Shown piece after piece: positions 42,792-55,461 of a DNA stretch of 64,000 nt. The notes under the pieces are model-generated. The model saw only the letters and a list, made by a program, of their open reading frames with translations. It had not been told where the DNA came from and did not search any database. This stretch comes from Duganella sp. CF402. Lineage in GTDB: Bacteria; Pseudomonadota; Gammaproteobacteria; Burkholderiales; Burkholderiaceae_D. The stretch covers positions 2,710,262-2,774,261 of the forward strand of contig NZ_FOBG01000001.1 in NCBI RefSeq assembly GCF_900109645.1, in the 5' to 3' direction. Made by a program: the position numbers and the translations under genes. Positions within the stretch are counted from its first letter, which is position 1, and each line of letters begins with the position of its first letter.

Positions 42792-43043
42792 CGCTGCTGC
42801 ACGCATCCGGACACTTTTCCTTGCTTTGCATTTTGTCAGAAGGCGGAGTCAGGCTTGGAGCGAGGTCTGGAGCGAGGACGCAGGGAAGGTGCAGTCGCGC
42901 TGCTGGAGCGGCAGCTTGCGCAGCGTTTCGGCCCGTTGCCGCAAACCGCCCGTAAGAAACTCGCCAAGGCCAGCCTGGAACAGCTGGAAGCATGGAGCGA
43001 CGCGCTGGCGGCGGCGCCATCGCTCAAGCAAGTGTTCAACTAA
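42792..43043 (+). pseudogene. C-terminal remnant of an Rpn/DUF4351-type nuclease-transposase gene
   Basis: The frame is open from 42792 after a TAA at 42789-42791. From 42855 (TTG) it reads about 62 residues: ERGLERGRREGAVALLERQL, RFGPLPQTARKKLAKAS, LEQLEAWSDALAAAP. This is the repeated ER/GLE linker plus DUF4351 tail of Rpn (recombination-promoting nuclease, PD-(D/E)XK) proteins. The 250-residue nuclease part is missing and there is no good ribosome site, so it is a fragment. It sits between eno and ftsB on the opposite strand and may mark an old insertion. A terminator follows. Confidence 0.75.
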
Positions 43044-43044
43044 A

Positions 43045-43068
43045 AAAGGCCGGATCGCTCCGGCCTTT
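43045..43068. terminator. bidirectional intrinsic terminator between eno and the Rpn remnant
   Basis: Perfect stem AAAGGCCGGA (43045-43054) / TCCGGCCTTT (43059-43068) with a 4-base loop. Read on the minus strand it ends in a run of T residues 18 bases after the eno stop; on the plus strand it ends the Rpn remnant with CTTTCT. Confidence 0.9.
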
Positions 43069-43085
43069 CTGGCTGCATTACTGCA

Positions 43086-44411
<1,326 letters not shown>

Positions 44412-44494
44412 TTACGCGCGTTGCGAACAAGGATAACGGGAATTGTACCCGGCGTTGGCAAAATTACTAAATTCACCACACCGGGTAGGCTGCT

Positions 44495-47061
<2,567 letters not shown>

Positions 47062-47160
47062 CTAAAACGGCCAATTCATCACCTCCCGCGTGCATCAGCG
47101 TACAGATCCGGCTTGTAAAAAAGAACAGAATGACAACTCATCAATCAGAGGAGATGCATC

Positions 47161-47580
47161 ATGAGCTACGAAGATCGTGATCAATATGGCATGTATGTGG
47201 ACAACGGCCATAAAGGTCCGGGACCAGAGCTGCTGGGAGCCGACACCGTGATTGGCGACCATATCCACAACCTGAAAAACGAGCACCTCGGCGAAATCAA
47301 GGAAATCATGCTGGACATGCGCACCGGCAAAATCGCCTACGCGGTGATGGCGTCGGGCGGCGTGCTGACCATCGGCGAGAAGCTGTTTGCGGTGCCGTGG
47401 GAGGCGTTGACGCTGGACGCCGTCAACAAGCGCTTCACCCTGGACATCGACAAGGAGCGCATCGAGGCCGCCCCCGGCTTCGACAAGGACCACTGGCCGG
47501 ACATGGCCAACCAGACCTGGGCCAGCCAGGTGCACAGCTACTACGGCGCCGGCCTGCGCCGCGACCTCGACGCACGCTAG
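47161..47580 (+). CDS. PRC-barrel domain protein
   Basis: 139 aa soluble protein. A PRC-barrel-like segment spans residues about 24-95: LLGADTVIGDHIHNLKNEHLG, EIMLDMRTGKIAYAVMAS, LFAVPWEALTLD. The C-terminal tail has DKDHWPDMANQTWASQVHSYYG, a conserved pattern found with stress-linked PRC-barrel proteins of proteobacteria. It has a strong ribosome site (AGAGGAG) and its own transcription unit. Its last four bases overlap the end of the convergent dnaE2 gene. Function unknown; the domain usually serves protein or RNA binding. Confidence 0.88.
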   Translation: MSYEDRDQYGMYVDNGHKGPGPELLGADTVIGDHIHNLKNEHLGEIKEIMLDMRTGKIAYAVMASGGVLTIGEKLFAVPWEALTLDAVNKRFTLDIDKERIEAAPGFDKDHWPDMANQTWASQVHSYYGAGLRRDLDAR

Positions 47581-50500
47581 CAGAAATCGCGGCTGGCGGT
47601 GGGCAGGCGGCCCAGCAGGTGGCTCATGTCGACCAGCCGCTTGGCCACCAGGTGGCGCACCATGCCCTCCTGCTGCCAGACGCCATACACGCCCAGCAGC
47701 GGCGCACTCAGCACCTCGCGCCGCTGCTGTTCCAGCAAGGCTGGCCAGATGATGACGTTGACGTTGCCGGTCTCGTCTTCCAGGGTCATGAAGATCACGC
47801 CCTTGGCGGTGCCGGGACGCTGCCGTACCGTGACCATGCCGCAGGCGCGCGCCACCATGTTGTTGGTGTAGGTGTTCAGCACCTCGGCCGGCATGAAGCG
47901 GTGCTTCAACAGCGTGGCGCGCAGCAGCGCCAGCGGATGGCGGCCCAGCGTCAGGCCGTGCGAGCGGTAGTCGCCGAGGATGTCTTCGCCTTCGGTGGGC
48001 GCGCGCAGGGCGGGCACGGCTTCGTCCGGCATGGTCGGGCGCAGCAAGTCCTTGTCCGGCACGGCGCCGACGGCCTGCCACAGCGCTTGCCGGCGGTGTC
48101 CGGCCAGCTGGTGCAGCGCGTTGCCGCCGGCCAGCACGTGCAGCGCGTGGCGGTCGAGGTCGGCACGGCGCGCGAGGTCGGCCACGCTGGCGAACGGGCC
48201 GGCGGCGCGCGCCTGCTCGATGCGGGCGCCGGCCTGGGCCCCCATCCCCTTCAGCATATTGAGCCCGAGCCGGACCGCCGGCTGGCCGCGCTGGCCGGCC
48301 GGCTCTTCCAGCGAGCTCTCCCAACCGCTGATGGCGACATCGATCTCGCGCACCACCACGCCGTGGCGTTTGGCGTCCTGCACCAGTTGCGACGGGCTGT
48401 AGAAACCCATCGGCTGGCTGTTGAGCAGCGCGCACAGGAAGGCGGCCGGTTCGTGGCACTTGATCCATGAGCTGGCGTAGCTCAGCAACGCGAAGCTGGC
48501 GGAATGCGATTCAGGAAAACCATATTCGCCGAAGCCCTGGATTTGCTTGCAAATGGCGTCGGCGAAATCATCGTCATAGCCACGCTCGCGCATGCCGTCC
48601 TTAATCTGTTTTTCGTATTTGTCGACGCCACCCTTGCGCTTCCATGCCGCCATCGCGCGGCGCAGTTGGTCGGCCTCGCCCTCGGTGAAGCCGGCGGCGA
48701 TCTGGGCGATCTGCATCACTTGCTCCTGGAAGATGGGCACGCCCAGCGTGCGGCCCAGCGCTTCTTCCAACCGGGGCGGATACTTGACCAGTTTATGATC
48801 CATGCGCCGCTTGAGGTAAGGATGGACCATCCCGCCCTGTATTGGCCCCGGCCGCACGATGGCCACTTCGATCACCAGATCGTAGAACCTCCTGGGCCGC
48901 AGGCGCGGCAGCATGCTCATCTGCGCGCGCGACTCGATCTGGAACACGCCTATGGTGTCAGCCTCGCAAATCATGTCGTAGGTATCACGGTCCTCGGCGG
49001 GAATGTCCTGCATGCGGAACGGCTGGCCGCGCTGCGCGCTCAACAGATCCAGCGTGCGGCGCAGGGCCGACAGCATGCCCAGCGCCAGCACATCCACCTT
49101 CATCAGGCCCAGCTCTTCGAGGTCGTCCTTGTCCCACTGGATGACGTAGCGGTCTTCCATCGTGGCCTTCTCGACCGGCACCAGCCGCGTCAATTTTTCA
49201 TGCGAGATGACAAAACCGCCCGGATGCTGCGACAGGTGACGCGGGAAGCCCAGCAGCGCCACCGCCAGCGCCGCCCATTGCTGCGCTAGTTGCGACTCGG
49301 GATCGAGGCCGCACTCGGCCAGCCGCGCGATCAGGTCATGCTTGCTGTCGAACCAGCGCTGCGACTGGCAGACTTTTTCCACGATCGCCAGATCCACGCC
49401 CAGCGCCTTGCCGCTGTCGCGCAGCGCGCTCTTGGGGCGATAGCTGATCACCACGGCCGCCAGCGCGGCACGGTCCTGGCCGTATTTCTGGTAGATGTAC
49501 TGAATCACTTCCTCACGTCGCTGGTGTTCGAAATCGACGTCGATATCGGGCGGCTCGTTGCGCTCTTTGGAAATGAAGCGGCCAGTCAGCATGTTGCTGC
49601 GTTCGGGATCGACCTCGGTCACGCCGAGGCAGTAGCACGCCACCGAGTTGGCTGCCGATCCCCTGCCCTGGCACAGGATGCCCTGCGAGCGGGCGTAGCG
49701 CACAATGTCGTACACGGTCAGGAAGTACGGTTCGTATTTGAGCTCGGCAATCAGCGCCAGTTCCTTCTCGATCTGCTCGCGCACCTTGTCGGACACGCCC
49801 TGCGGCCAGCGCCGCTGCGTGCCGGTGTACACCTCCTGTCGAAGGTAGCTGGCCGGCGTGTGGCCGGGCGGGATCAGCTCGTGCGGATATTCGTAGCGTA
49901 GCTGTTCGAGGTTGAAGGTGCACTCTGCGGCGATGCGCAGCGTTTCGGCCAGCGCCGCCGGCGGATACAGGTTGGCCAACTGCATGCGCGGCCGCAGGTG
50001 CTGCTCGGCGTTCTGCGCCAGTTCGTAGCCGCACTCGGCCACCGGCTTGCCGATGCGGATCGCCGTCATCGTGTCCTGCAGCGGCTTGCGCGAGCGCACG
50101 TGCATGCAGACGTGGCCGACCGCCACCACCGCCATCTGATGCTGCGCGGCCACCTCGGCAATGCTGAGGCGATGCGCTTCATCGAAGGGGCGCAGCAGCA
50201 GGTTCAGTCCCATCCACGCGCGGCCGGGGAAAGTCGCCTCCATCCATGCCGCTTGCGCGTGCAGCTGGTCCACATCCTGCGGACGATGGGCCGGATAGTG
50301 CGGCAGCAGGATCAGCGAGCAATCCGGCAAGCCCTTCAGGTGCGCGAAAGCCGGCGGCGGCGCGGCCAGATCGGCCGGCGTCAGCAGATAACTGCCCTTG
50401 GCCACGCGGTTGCGGGCAATGGTGATGATTTCGCAAAGATTGCCATAGCCATCACGATTGCGCGCCAGCGCCACCAGCGACGGTCCCGGCGAGCCATCCG

Positions 50501-50738
50501 GATTGGTGAGCCGGAAGTAGCTGCCAATGATGAGCGGGAGCTTGCCCTTGGCCTCGGCGTGAGCGCGCACTACGCCGGCCAGCGAGCATTCATCGGTGAT
50601 GGCCAGCGCCGCATAATCGAGCTGCACCGCGCGCGCCACCAGCTCCTCGGCGCGCGAAGCACCGTGGAGAAAGGAAAAATTCGATAAGCAGAACAGCTCG
50701 GCGTAGGCCGGCAGTCCGATGGGGGGCAGCGCGCTCAT
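47577..50738 (-). CDS. dnaE2: error-prone DNA polymerase DnaE2 (ImuC)
   Basis: 1053 aa alpha-subunit homologue for translesion mutagenesis. N-terminal PHP domain (about 10-200: LSNFSFLHGASRAEELV, ITDECSLAGVVRAH), palm with PDIDVDFEH (two catalytic Asp) and LMKVDVLALGML (third Asp), then fingers, and a C-terminal OB-fold ending TASRDF, the usual DnaE2 end. The start at 50738 is chosen by homology (MSALPPIGLPAYAELFCLSN); a longer open frame upstream has no domain. No frameshift. A LexA box lies 8 bases upstream. imuA and imuB are not next to it, unlike the common imuA-imuB-dnaE2 operon. Confidence 0.95.
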   Translation of the reverse strand: MSALPPIGLPAYAELFCLSNFSFLHGASRAEELVARAVQLDYAALAITDECSLAGVVRAHAEAKGKLPLIIGSYFRLTNPDGSPGPSLVALARNRDGYGNLCEIITIARNRVAKGSYLLTPADLAAPPPAFAHLKGLPDCSLILLPHYPAHRPQDVDQLHAQAAWMEATFPGRAWMGLNLLLRPFDEAHRLSIAEVAAQHQMAVVAVGHVCMHVRSRKPLQDTMTAIRIGKPVAECGYELAQNAEQHLRPRMQLANLYPPAALAETLRIAAECTFNLEQLRYEYPHELIPPGHTPASYLRQEVYTGTQRRWPQGVSDKVREQIEKELALIAELKYEPYFLTVYDIVRYARSQGILCQGRGSAANSVACYCLGVTEVDPERSNMLTGRFISKERNEPPDIDVDFEHQRREEVIQYIYQKYGQDRAALAAVVISYRPKSALRDSGKALGVDLAIVEKVCQSQRWFDSKHDLIARLAECGLDPESQLAQQWAALAVALLGFPRHLSQHPGGFVISHEKLTRLVPVEKATMEDRYVIQWDKDDLEELGLMKVDVLALGMLSALRRTLDLLSAQRGQPFRMQDIPAEDRDTYDMICEADTIGVFQIESRAQMSMLPRLRPRRFYDLVIEVAIVRPGPIQGGMVHPYLKRRMDHKLVKYPPRLEEALGRTLGVPIFQEQVMQIAQIAAGFTEGEADQLRRAMAAWKRKGGVDKYEKQIKDGMRERGYDDDFADAICKQIQGFGEYGFPESHSASFALLSYASSWIKCHEPAAFLCALLNSQPMGFYSPSQLVQDAKRHGVVVREIDVAISGWESSLEEPAGQRGQPAVRLGLNMLKGMGAQAGARIEQARAAGPFASVADLARRADLDRHALHVLAGGNALHQLAGHRRQALWQAVGAVPDKDLLRPTMPDEAVPALRAPTEGEDILGDYRSHGLTLGRHPLALLRATLLKHRFMPAEVLNTYTNNMVARACGMVTVRQRPGTAKGVIFMTLEDETGNVNVIIWPALLEQQRREVLSAPLLGVYGVWQQEGMVRHLVAKRLVDMSHLLGRLPTASRDFC

Positions 50739-50746
50739 GATGAATA

Positions 50747-50762
50747 CTGTGTTTTTATACAG
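50747..50762. promoter_or_regulatory. LexA (SOS) box of dnaE2
   Basis: CTGT-GTTTTTAT-ACAG matches the gamma/beta CTGT-N8-ACAG LexA box exactly, with flanks extending the dyad to TACTGT...ACAGTA. It lies 8 bases upstream of the dnaE2 ATG. Binding by LexA is inferred from sequence. Confidence 0.9.
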
Positions 50763-50784
50763 TATTCTACCCCAACTTCGAAGC

Positions 50785-51579
50785 CTACTTGCGTTGGGCG
50801 GCGATGACGTCGTTGATGGCTTGGATGATGACTTCGGGCGAGGCGGTCTGCATCTGGTGGTCGGAGTCGACAACGACGGTTTTGGCTTGCGGATACAGGG
50901 CGCGGACGAAGGCGATGGTTTGCGGGTCGCTGTTGACGACGCCAAAATCGACCGGCACGGCGGTCGCACCTTTGGGCTGGTTGACCAGCCGGATCATGGG
51001 CTTGCTGTCGATATCGCCCTGCGCCAGCACTTGCTCGCCGGTTTCATAGATGCTGCCGATTTCCTTGCGCACCGTGCTGGAGAAGAACAGCCAGGCGCCG
51101 GCGCGGGTCAACAGCGGAAAGTCGTCCTGTTTTTTAATCACGCGCGGGTACAGGGCATCGACCAGCACGATGCCTGCCACTTCCTCCGGATGGCGCTTGG
51201 CAAACAGCTGCACATACAGTCCGCCCAGCGAATGCCCTACCAGAATGTACGGCGGCGCCAGCCCTTCGGCTTTGAGGTTGCGGCGCAATTCCTCAACGAT
51301 GGTCAGGCCGTCGCGCGGCGCGGCCGTGTCTTCGCTCTTGCCGTAGCCGGGACGGTTGTAGGCAAACACATTGGCCTTCGGCGCGATGCCGTCGATCACC
51401 TTGTCCCATTTGTCGACCGTAGCGCGCGAGCCGTTTTCAAATACCACCGTGACCGGGGCGGAAGGATTTTTCAAGGCAACGCATTCGACCTTGCGGCCAT
51501 CGACCAGTGTGGTAACGACCAGCGCCGCCATTGCCGGCGCCGCCGCCAGCAAGCCCAGCACGAAAACGACGTTACGCAT
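50785..51579 (-). CDS. exported alpha/beta-fold hydrolase
   Basis: 264 aa. Signal peptide MRNVVFVLGLLAAAPAMA. Alpha/beta hydrolase core: VFAYNRPGYGKSED near residues 71-84, nucleophile GHSLGG with S117, and the catalytic His in VDSDHQMQ near 244. The YNRPGYG and DGRKVECV elements fit esterase/thioesterase-like enzymes. It precedes dnaE2 on the same strand but the LexA box between them makes separate control likely. Substrate unknown. Confidence 0.87.
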   Translation of the reverse strand: MRNVVFVLGLLAAAPAMAALVVTTLVDGRKVECVALKNPSAPVTVVFENGSRATVDKWDKVIDGIAPKANVFAYNRPGYGKSEDTAAPRDGLTIVEELRRNLKAEGLAPPYILVGHSLGGLYVQLFAKRHPEEVAGIVLVDALYPRVIKKQDDFPLLTRAGAWLFFSSTVRKEIGSIYETGEQVLAQGDIDSKPMIRLVNQPKGATAVPVDFGVVNSDPQTIAFVRALYPQAKTVVVDSDHQMQTASPEVIIQAINDVIAAQRK

Positions 51580-51704
51580 TATGATGCTCCCCTTTGTTTA
51601 ATGAGCTGCCATTCTGGCACCGGCGATCAGCAGCCTGCGCAGGGATGCGATGAAACGCAGATTCAGGGGATCAGGATGCAAAATAGACATGTACAGGAAT
51701 TGCT

Positions 51705-52022
51705 GTGCTTTGGTATCACGCTACCCTGCACGCGCTCACGCCCGACCTGCCAGCCATTGCCGACTGGGGCAAGCAGCACGGCGTCAGCGGCTGCTACGTC
51801 TGGTGCCGCCGCCCGGATGGCGCGCTTGAAGGGCGTAGCCTCAACCACCTTGATCCGGCCGCCGAAGACGGCGCCACCGGCGTGGCGGCCGGCGCGCTCA
51901 CTGCGCACCTGCAAACCGGCATCACCCTGTATCAGGGCGCCAACCTCGGCACGCCCTGCCTGTTGCGCACGCAACTGCTCGGTGAAAGTATTTTAATCGG
52001 CGGGAAAACCGGGCTTGCGTAG
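51705..52022 (+). pseudogene. C-terminal fragment of a PhzF-family isomerase
   Basis: About 105 codons that match only the end of PhzF-like proteins (full length 260-300 aa): SGCYVWCRR, LNHLDPAAEDGATGVAAGALTAHL and GITLYQGANLGTPC, then LLRTQLL. The frame is closed by TAG at 51684-51686, and the N-terminal half with the catalytic Glu is absent. A GTG at 51705 has AGGA six bases upstream, so a small product may be made. It lies between the hydrolase and the fourth TonB receptor; the 125 bases before it hold nothing else recognised. Best read as a decayed gene. Confidence 0.65.
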
Positions 52023-52083
52023 CACTACGTAAGGGAAACACGGAGGTGAAGCATGCATACAACACAAAATAATGTTTGCACGT

Positions 52084-52132
52084 CAATTTGCTACAAAATC
52101 ACCTGTCTATATGACCAATTTGCATAAAATCA
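52084..52132 (+). promoter_or_regulatory. direct repeats in the promoter region of the fourth TonB receptor
   Basis: CAATTTGCTACAAAATCA (52084-52101) and CAATTTGCATAAAATCAA (52116-52132, one base shorter) repeat with a 32-base period, in an AT-rich segment upstream of the receptor. The second copy carries a TAAAAT that could be a -10. Possible regulator sites; inference only. Confidence 0.4.
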
Positions 52133-52154
52133 AATTTTTCATGGGAGACGACAC

Positions 52155-54536
52155 GTGTTCACCAATACCACCTTACGTAAAGCCGTCTTACTCAGCCTGT
52201 ACGGCACCAGCACCCTGGCCCTCACCGCTGAGACCTACGCACAAGATAATGCAGTGCAATCGGTCAGCATCGTCGGTTCGCGCCGCGCCGCCAGCTCGGC
52301 CACCGACACCGCCGTGCCCGTCGATATCATTCCACTGAGCAAGACCGCCGAGAGCGGCGGCCAGTTCGACCTGGCCCAGACCCTGACCTACATTTCCCCA
52401 TCGTTCAACTCGACCCGCCAGACTGGCTCCGACGGCGCCGACCTGGTCGACTCCGCCGCCCTGCGCGGCCTCGGCTCGGACCAGACCCTGGTGCTGGTGA
52501 ACGGCAAGCGCCGCCACACCACCGCGCTGGTCAACCTGTTCGGCGCGCGCAACCGCGGCAACACCGGCACCGACATGAACGCCATCCCGATGCTGGCCAT
52601 CAAGGACGTGCAAGTGCTGCGCGACGGCGCCGCCGCCCAGTACGGCTCGGACGCGATTGCCGGCGTGATGGACATCGGCCTGAAAAAATCCAAGGGCTGC
52701 GAAGCGGTCGCCGGTTTCAGCGAATACAGCAAGCGCGACGGCAAGAACTGGCTGGCCTCGGCCTACTGCGGCTTTGAGATCGGCAACAACGGCGTGCTCG
52801 GCATCACCGGCGAATACCTCGACCGTGGCCGCTCCAACCGCGCCGAAGCCGACAATCCGCGCACCATCGGCGACAGCAAGACCAAGAACCAGACCATCTA
52901 CCTGAACGGCGAACTGCCGACCACCGGCACTGGCCGCCTGTACTTCACCGCCGGCGCGCAAAGCCGCGATGCTTCGTCGGGCGCATGGGCGCGCGGCGGC
53001 ATCGGCAGCGACGACATCCCGTCGCGCAACTCGGCCGCCATGTACCCGAACGGCTTCGTGCCGTTCATCAACGCGCAGATCGACGACCAGTACGCCATCC
53101 TCGGCCACCGCAACCAGGTTGGCGAATGGAATATGGACCTGTCGCAGACCTACGGCAAGAACAAAATGATCTACGACATCAGCAACACGCTGAACGCGTC
53201 GATCGCCAACAAGGACCTGCTGGCCGGCGGCAAGGGCATCAGCCCGACCAGCTTCAACGCCGGCGGCTTCCAGTTTGAACAGCTGACCACCAACCTCGAC
53301 TTCAACCGCTACTTCGAGGGCCTGGTCGGTCGCGGCCTGAACGTGGCGTTCGGCGGCGAGTACCGTCACGAAAACTACAAGATCTACGCCGGTGAACTGG
53401 GCTCGTACAGCGACGCCGACGGCGTGGGCATCGGCGGCAACGCCGGCAGCCAGGGCTTCCCGGGCTTCCAGCCAGCCGACGAAGTGGACGCCAACCGTCA
53501 CAGCGTGGCAGCCTACCTCGACCTCGAAGCTGACCTGACCGACACCGTGAAAGCGCAAGGCGCGGTGCGCTACGAGAAATACAGCGACTTCGGCTCGACC
53601 ACCACCGGCAAGCTGGCCGGCAGCTGGCGCGTGGCGCCAACCACGCTGCTGCGTGGTTCGGCCTCGACCGGCTTCCGCGCGCCGTCGCTGCAGCAGATGT
53701 ACTTCTCGTCGACCTTCACCGACTTCATCGGCGGCGTGCCGACCGACGTGGTGCTGGCGCCGAACAACAGCGCGGTCACCAACCTGGCCGGCATTCCGAA
53801 GCTGACCAAGGAAAAATCGACGAGCTTCACGCTCGGTTCGACCTGGACCCCGACCCAGGCTGTCTCGGTCACCGCCGACCTGTATCAGATCAAGATCAAG
53901 GACCGCATCGTGCTGTCCGGCCGCTTTGACGACAGCAACTACCCGGCACTGGCCGCCAAGCTGGCCACGCTGGGCGTGGGCCAGGCGCAGTTCTTCGTCA
54001 ACTCGGTCGACACCAAGACCCAGGGCCTGGACCTGACCGCCTCGCACAAGACCACCTTCGGCGCCGACAAGCTGGCCACCTTCCTGGCCTTGAACGTCAG
54101 CAAGACCGAAGTGACCGGCATCCACGCGCCGGCCTCGCTGCGCGGCTATGAGGACGTGCTGCTGTCGGAGAAGGAACGCCTGTACATCGAGCAAGGCGCG
54201 CCGCGCTCGAAAGCAACGCTGGGCTTCAACTATACCCACAGCGCCTGGGAAAGCGACCTGAAGATCATCCACTTCGGCCCGCAGACCCTGGGCACCTACA
54301 GCGGCACCGCTGGCGGCGTAGAGAACCAGCACTACAAGTCCAAGACTTCGGCTGACCTGGCGTTCACCTACACCATCAACAAAAACATGAAGTTCTCGTT
54401 TGGCGGCAATAACATCTTCAACGTTCATCCAAGCACGCAGAATCCGGATGAAACCGACAACGGCTTCAAGTACGAGTCGGTGCAATTCGGCCTGAACGGC
54501 GCGTCCTACTTCGGCCGCCTGTACGTGAAGTTCTGA
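52155..54536 (+). CDS. TonB-dependent outer-membrane receptor
   Basis: 793 aa. GTG start at 52155 with GGGAG seven bases upstream; signal peptide MFTNTTLRKAVLLSLYG up to about residue 30 (AETYAQ). Plug domain: VQSVSIVGSRRAASSATDTA, DLAQTLTYISPSFNSTRQTG, ALRGLGSDQTLVLVNGKRRH near 100-125 and QVLRDGAAAQYGSDAIAGVM near 155-175. The barrel ends ASYFGRLYVKF. The VLVNGKRRH and QYGSDAIAGV motifs are of the iron-complex/vitamin-type receptors. No partner transport gene is adjacent, so the ligand cannot be guessed. No Fur box was seen upstream. Confidence 0.92.
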   Translation: MFTNTTLRKAVLLSLYGTSTLALTAETYAQDNAVQSVSIVGSRRAASSATDTAVPVDIIPLSKTAESGGQFDLAQTLTYISPSFNSTRQTGSDGADLVDSAALRGLGSDQTLVLVNGKRRHTTALVNLFGARNRGNTGTDMNAIPMLAIKDVQVLRDGAAAQYGSDAIAGVMDIGLKKSKGCEAVAGFSEYSKRDGKNWLASAYCGFEIGNNGVLGITGEYLDRGRSNRAEADNPRTIGDSKTKNQTIYLNGELPTTGTGRLYFTAGAQSRDASSGAWARGGIGSDDIPSRNSAAMYPNGFVPFINAQIDDQYAILGHRNQVGEWNMDLSQTYGKNKMIYDISNTLNASIANKDLLAGGKGISPTSFNAGGFQFEQLTTNLDFNRYFEGLVGRGLNVAFGGEYRHENYKIYAGELGSYSDADGVGIGGNAGSQGFPGFQPADEVDANRHSVAAYLDLEADLTDTVKAQGAVRYEKYSDFGSTTTGKLAGSWRVAPTTLLRGSASTGFRAPSLQQMYFSSTFTDFIGGVPTDVVLAPNNSAVTNLAGIPKLTKEKSTSFTLGSTWTPTQAVSVTADLYQIKIKDRIVLSGRFDDSNYPALAAKLATLGVGQAQFFVNSVDTKTQGLDLTASHKTTFGADKLATFLALNVSKTEVTGIHAPASLRGYEDVLLSEKERLYIEQGAPRSKATLGFNYTHSAWESDLKIIHFGPQTLGTYSGTAGGVENQHYKSKTSADLAFTYTINKNMKFSFGGNNIFNVHPSTQNPDETDNGFKYESVQFGLNGASYFGRLYVKF

Positions 54537-54602
54537 TGATGTAGATCAGAGTGACGTCCGGTTCCGCTGGACGTCACCTCCCTCGCTGGCTAACATGGAT
54601 AG

Positions 54603-54896
54603 ATGGAAGCCAGAATCGTCAAACTTGAAGACTCCTCTACAGCCATCCGTGAACGGTTGGCTAATATCGAGGCACGCTTGGACCAAACCGCGACCAAGGC
54701 CGATCTTGCCGCACTGGAGGCCCGGATGCAGAAGGGCTTCGCCGACGTCATCAAGTGGATCATCGGCATCACCATCGTGCTGACCGCTACCTCAGTGACG
54801 GTAATGACTTTCGTACTCAACAACGCCACGCCCAAGGCCCCGCCTCCCGCCCTGCAGCCCATCGTGATCTACGCCCAACCATCGCCATCCAAGTAA
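54603..54896 (+). CDS. small coiled-coil membrane protein
   Basis: 97 aa. The first 50 residues form a heptad coiled coil (LEDSSTAIRERLANIEARLD, KADLAALEARMQKGFADV), followed by one transmembrane segment (WIIGITIVLTATSVTVMTFV, residues about 52-71) and a Pro-rich tail. The layout resembles DUF1640/phage-type coiled-coil membrane proteins. No good ribosome site. It lies between the fourth receptor and the DUF2844 gene on the same strand. Function unknown. Confidence 0.6.
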   Translation: MEARIVKLEDSSTAIRERLANIEARLDQTATKADLAALEARMQKGFADVIKWIIGITIVLTATSVTVMTFVLNNATPKAPPPALQPIVIYAQPSPSK

Positions 54897-54980
54897 CGTT
54901 TGCTTACATCTCGCTAACTTAACCCAACGCAGCGCCGTTCTACACTTGCCTTGTCTTATTTTTCGGCAATGGAGCGTTCT

Positions 54981-55451
54981 ATGCGCCGCGCATTTACCCT
55001 GATGTTGTTCCTGTCCCTGCTGCAAGGCGCACTCGCCTGGGCGGCGCTGGGCAGCGCGCCATCCAATTTCGGCACCGCCACCACGCAAACCCGGCAAGCC
55101 AGCCGCCTCGCCGCCACAGCAGCCGCAGCCGCCAGCGAAGCGATCTACACCGTCACCCAGTCCACGTTGGACAGCGGCACCGTGGTGCGCGAATACAGCG
55201 ACAGCAATGGCGCGGTGTTTGCCGTCAGCTGGAAAGGTCCCACCCTGCCCGACTTGCGCACGCTGCTGGGCGACAAATTCACCGTCATGACCAGCAACGC
55301 CGCCAAGCGGCCCAAGGCCGGCCACTCGCAACTGGCGGTCGAGCAGTCCGATGTGGTGATCATCTCCAACGGCCACATGCGCGCGTTCGCCGGCCAGGCC
55401 TGGATTCCTGGCGCGCTGCCCGCCGGCTTTGACACCAGCACCATCGAATAA
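54981..55451 (+). CDS. DUF2844-family exported protein
   Basis: 156 aa. The start at 54981 has GGAG six bases upstream and gives a signal peptide MRRAFTLMLFLSLLQGALAWA. Conserved DUF2844 elements are WAALGSAPSNFG, a VVREYSDSNGAVFAVSWKGP segment near residue 80 and LPDLRTLLG. Pairs of DUF2844 and DUF3443 genes occur together in Burkholderiales; their role is unknown. It ends inside the open frame preceding the DUF3443 gene, 10 bases before that start. Confidence 0.85.
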   Translation: MRRAFTLMLFLSLLQGALAWAALGSAPSNFGTATTQTRQASRLAATAAAAASEAIYTVTQSTLDSGTVVREYSDSNGAVFAVSWKGPTLPDLRTLLGDKFTVMTSNAAKRPKAGHSQLAVEQSDVVIISNGHMRAFAGQAWIPGALPAGFDTSTIE

Positions 55452-55461
55452 GGCGTCCCAT

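Noticed and set aside
42855..43043. Intact small gene in place of the Rpn remnant
   Set aside because: The sequence matches only the tail of a larger nuclease and has no ribosome site, so it is called a fragment.
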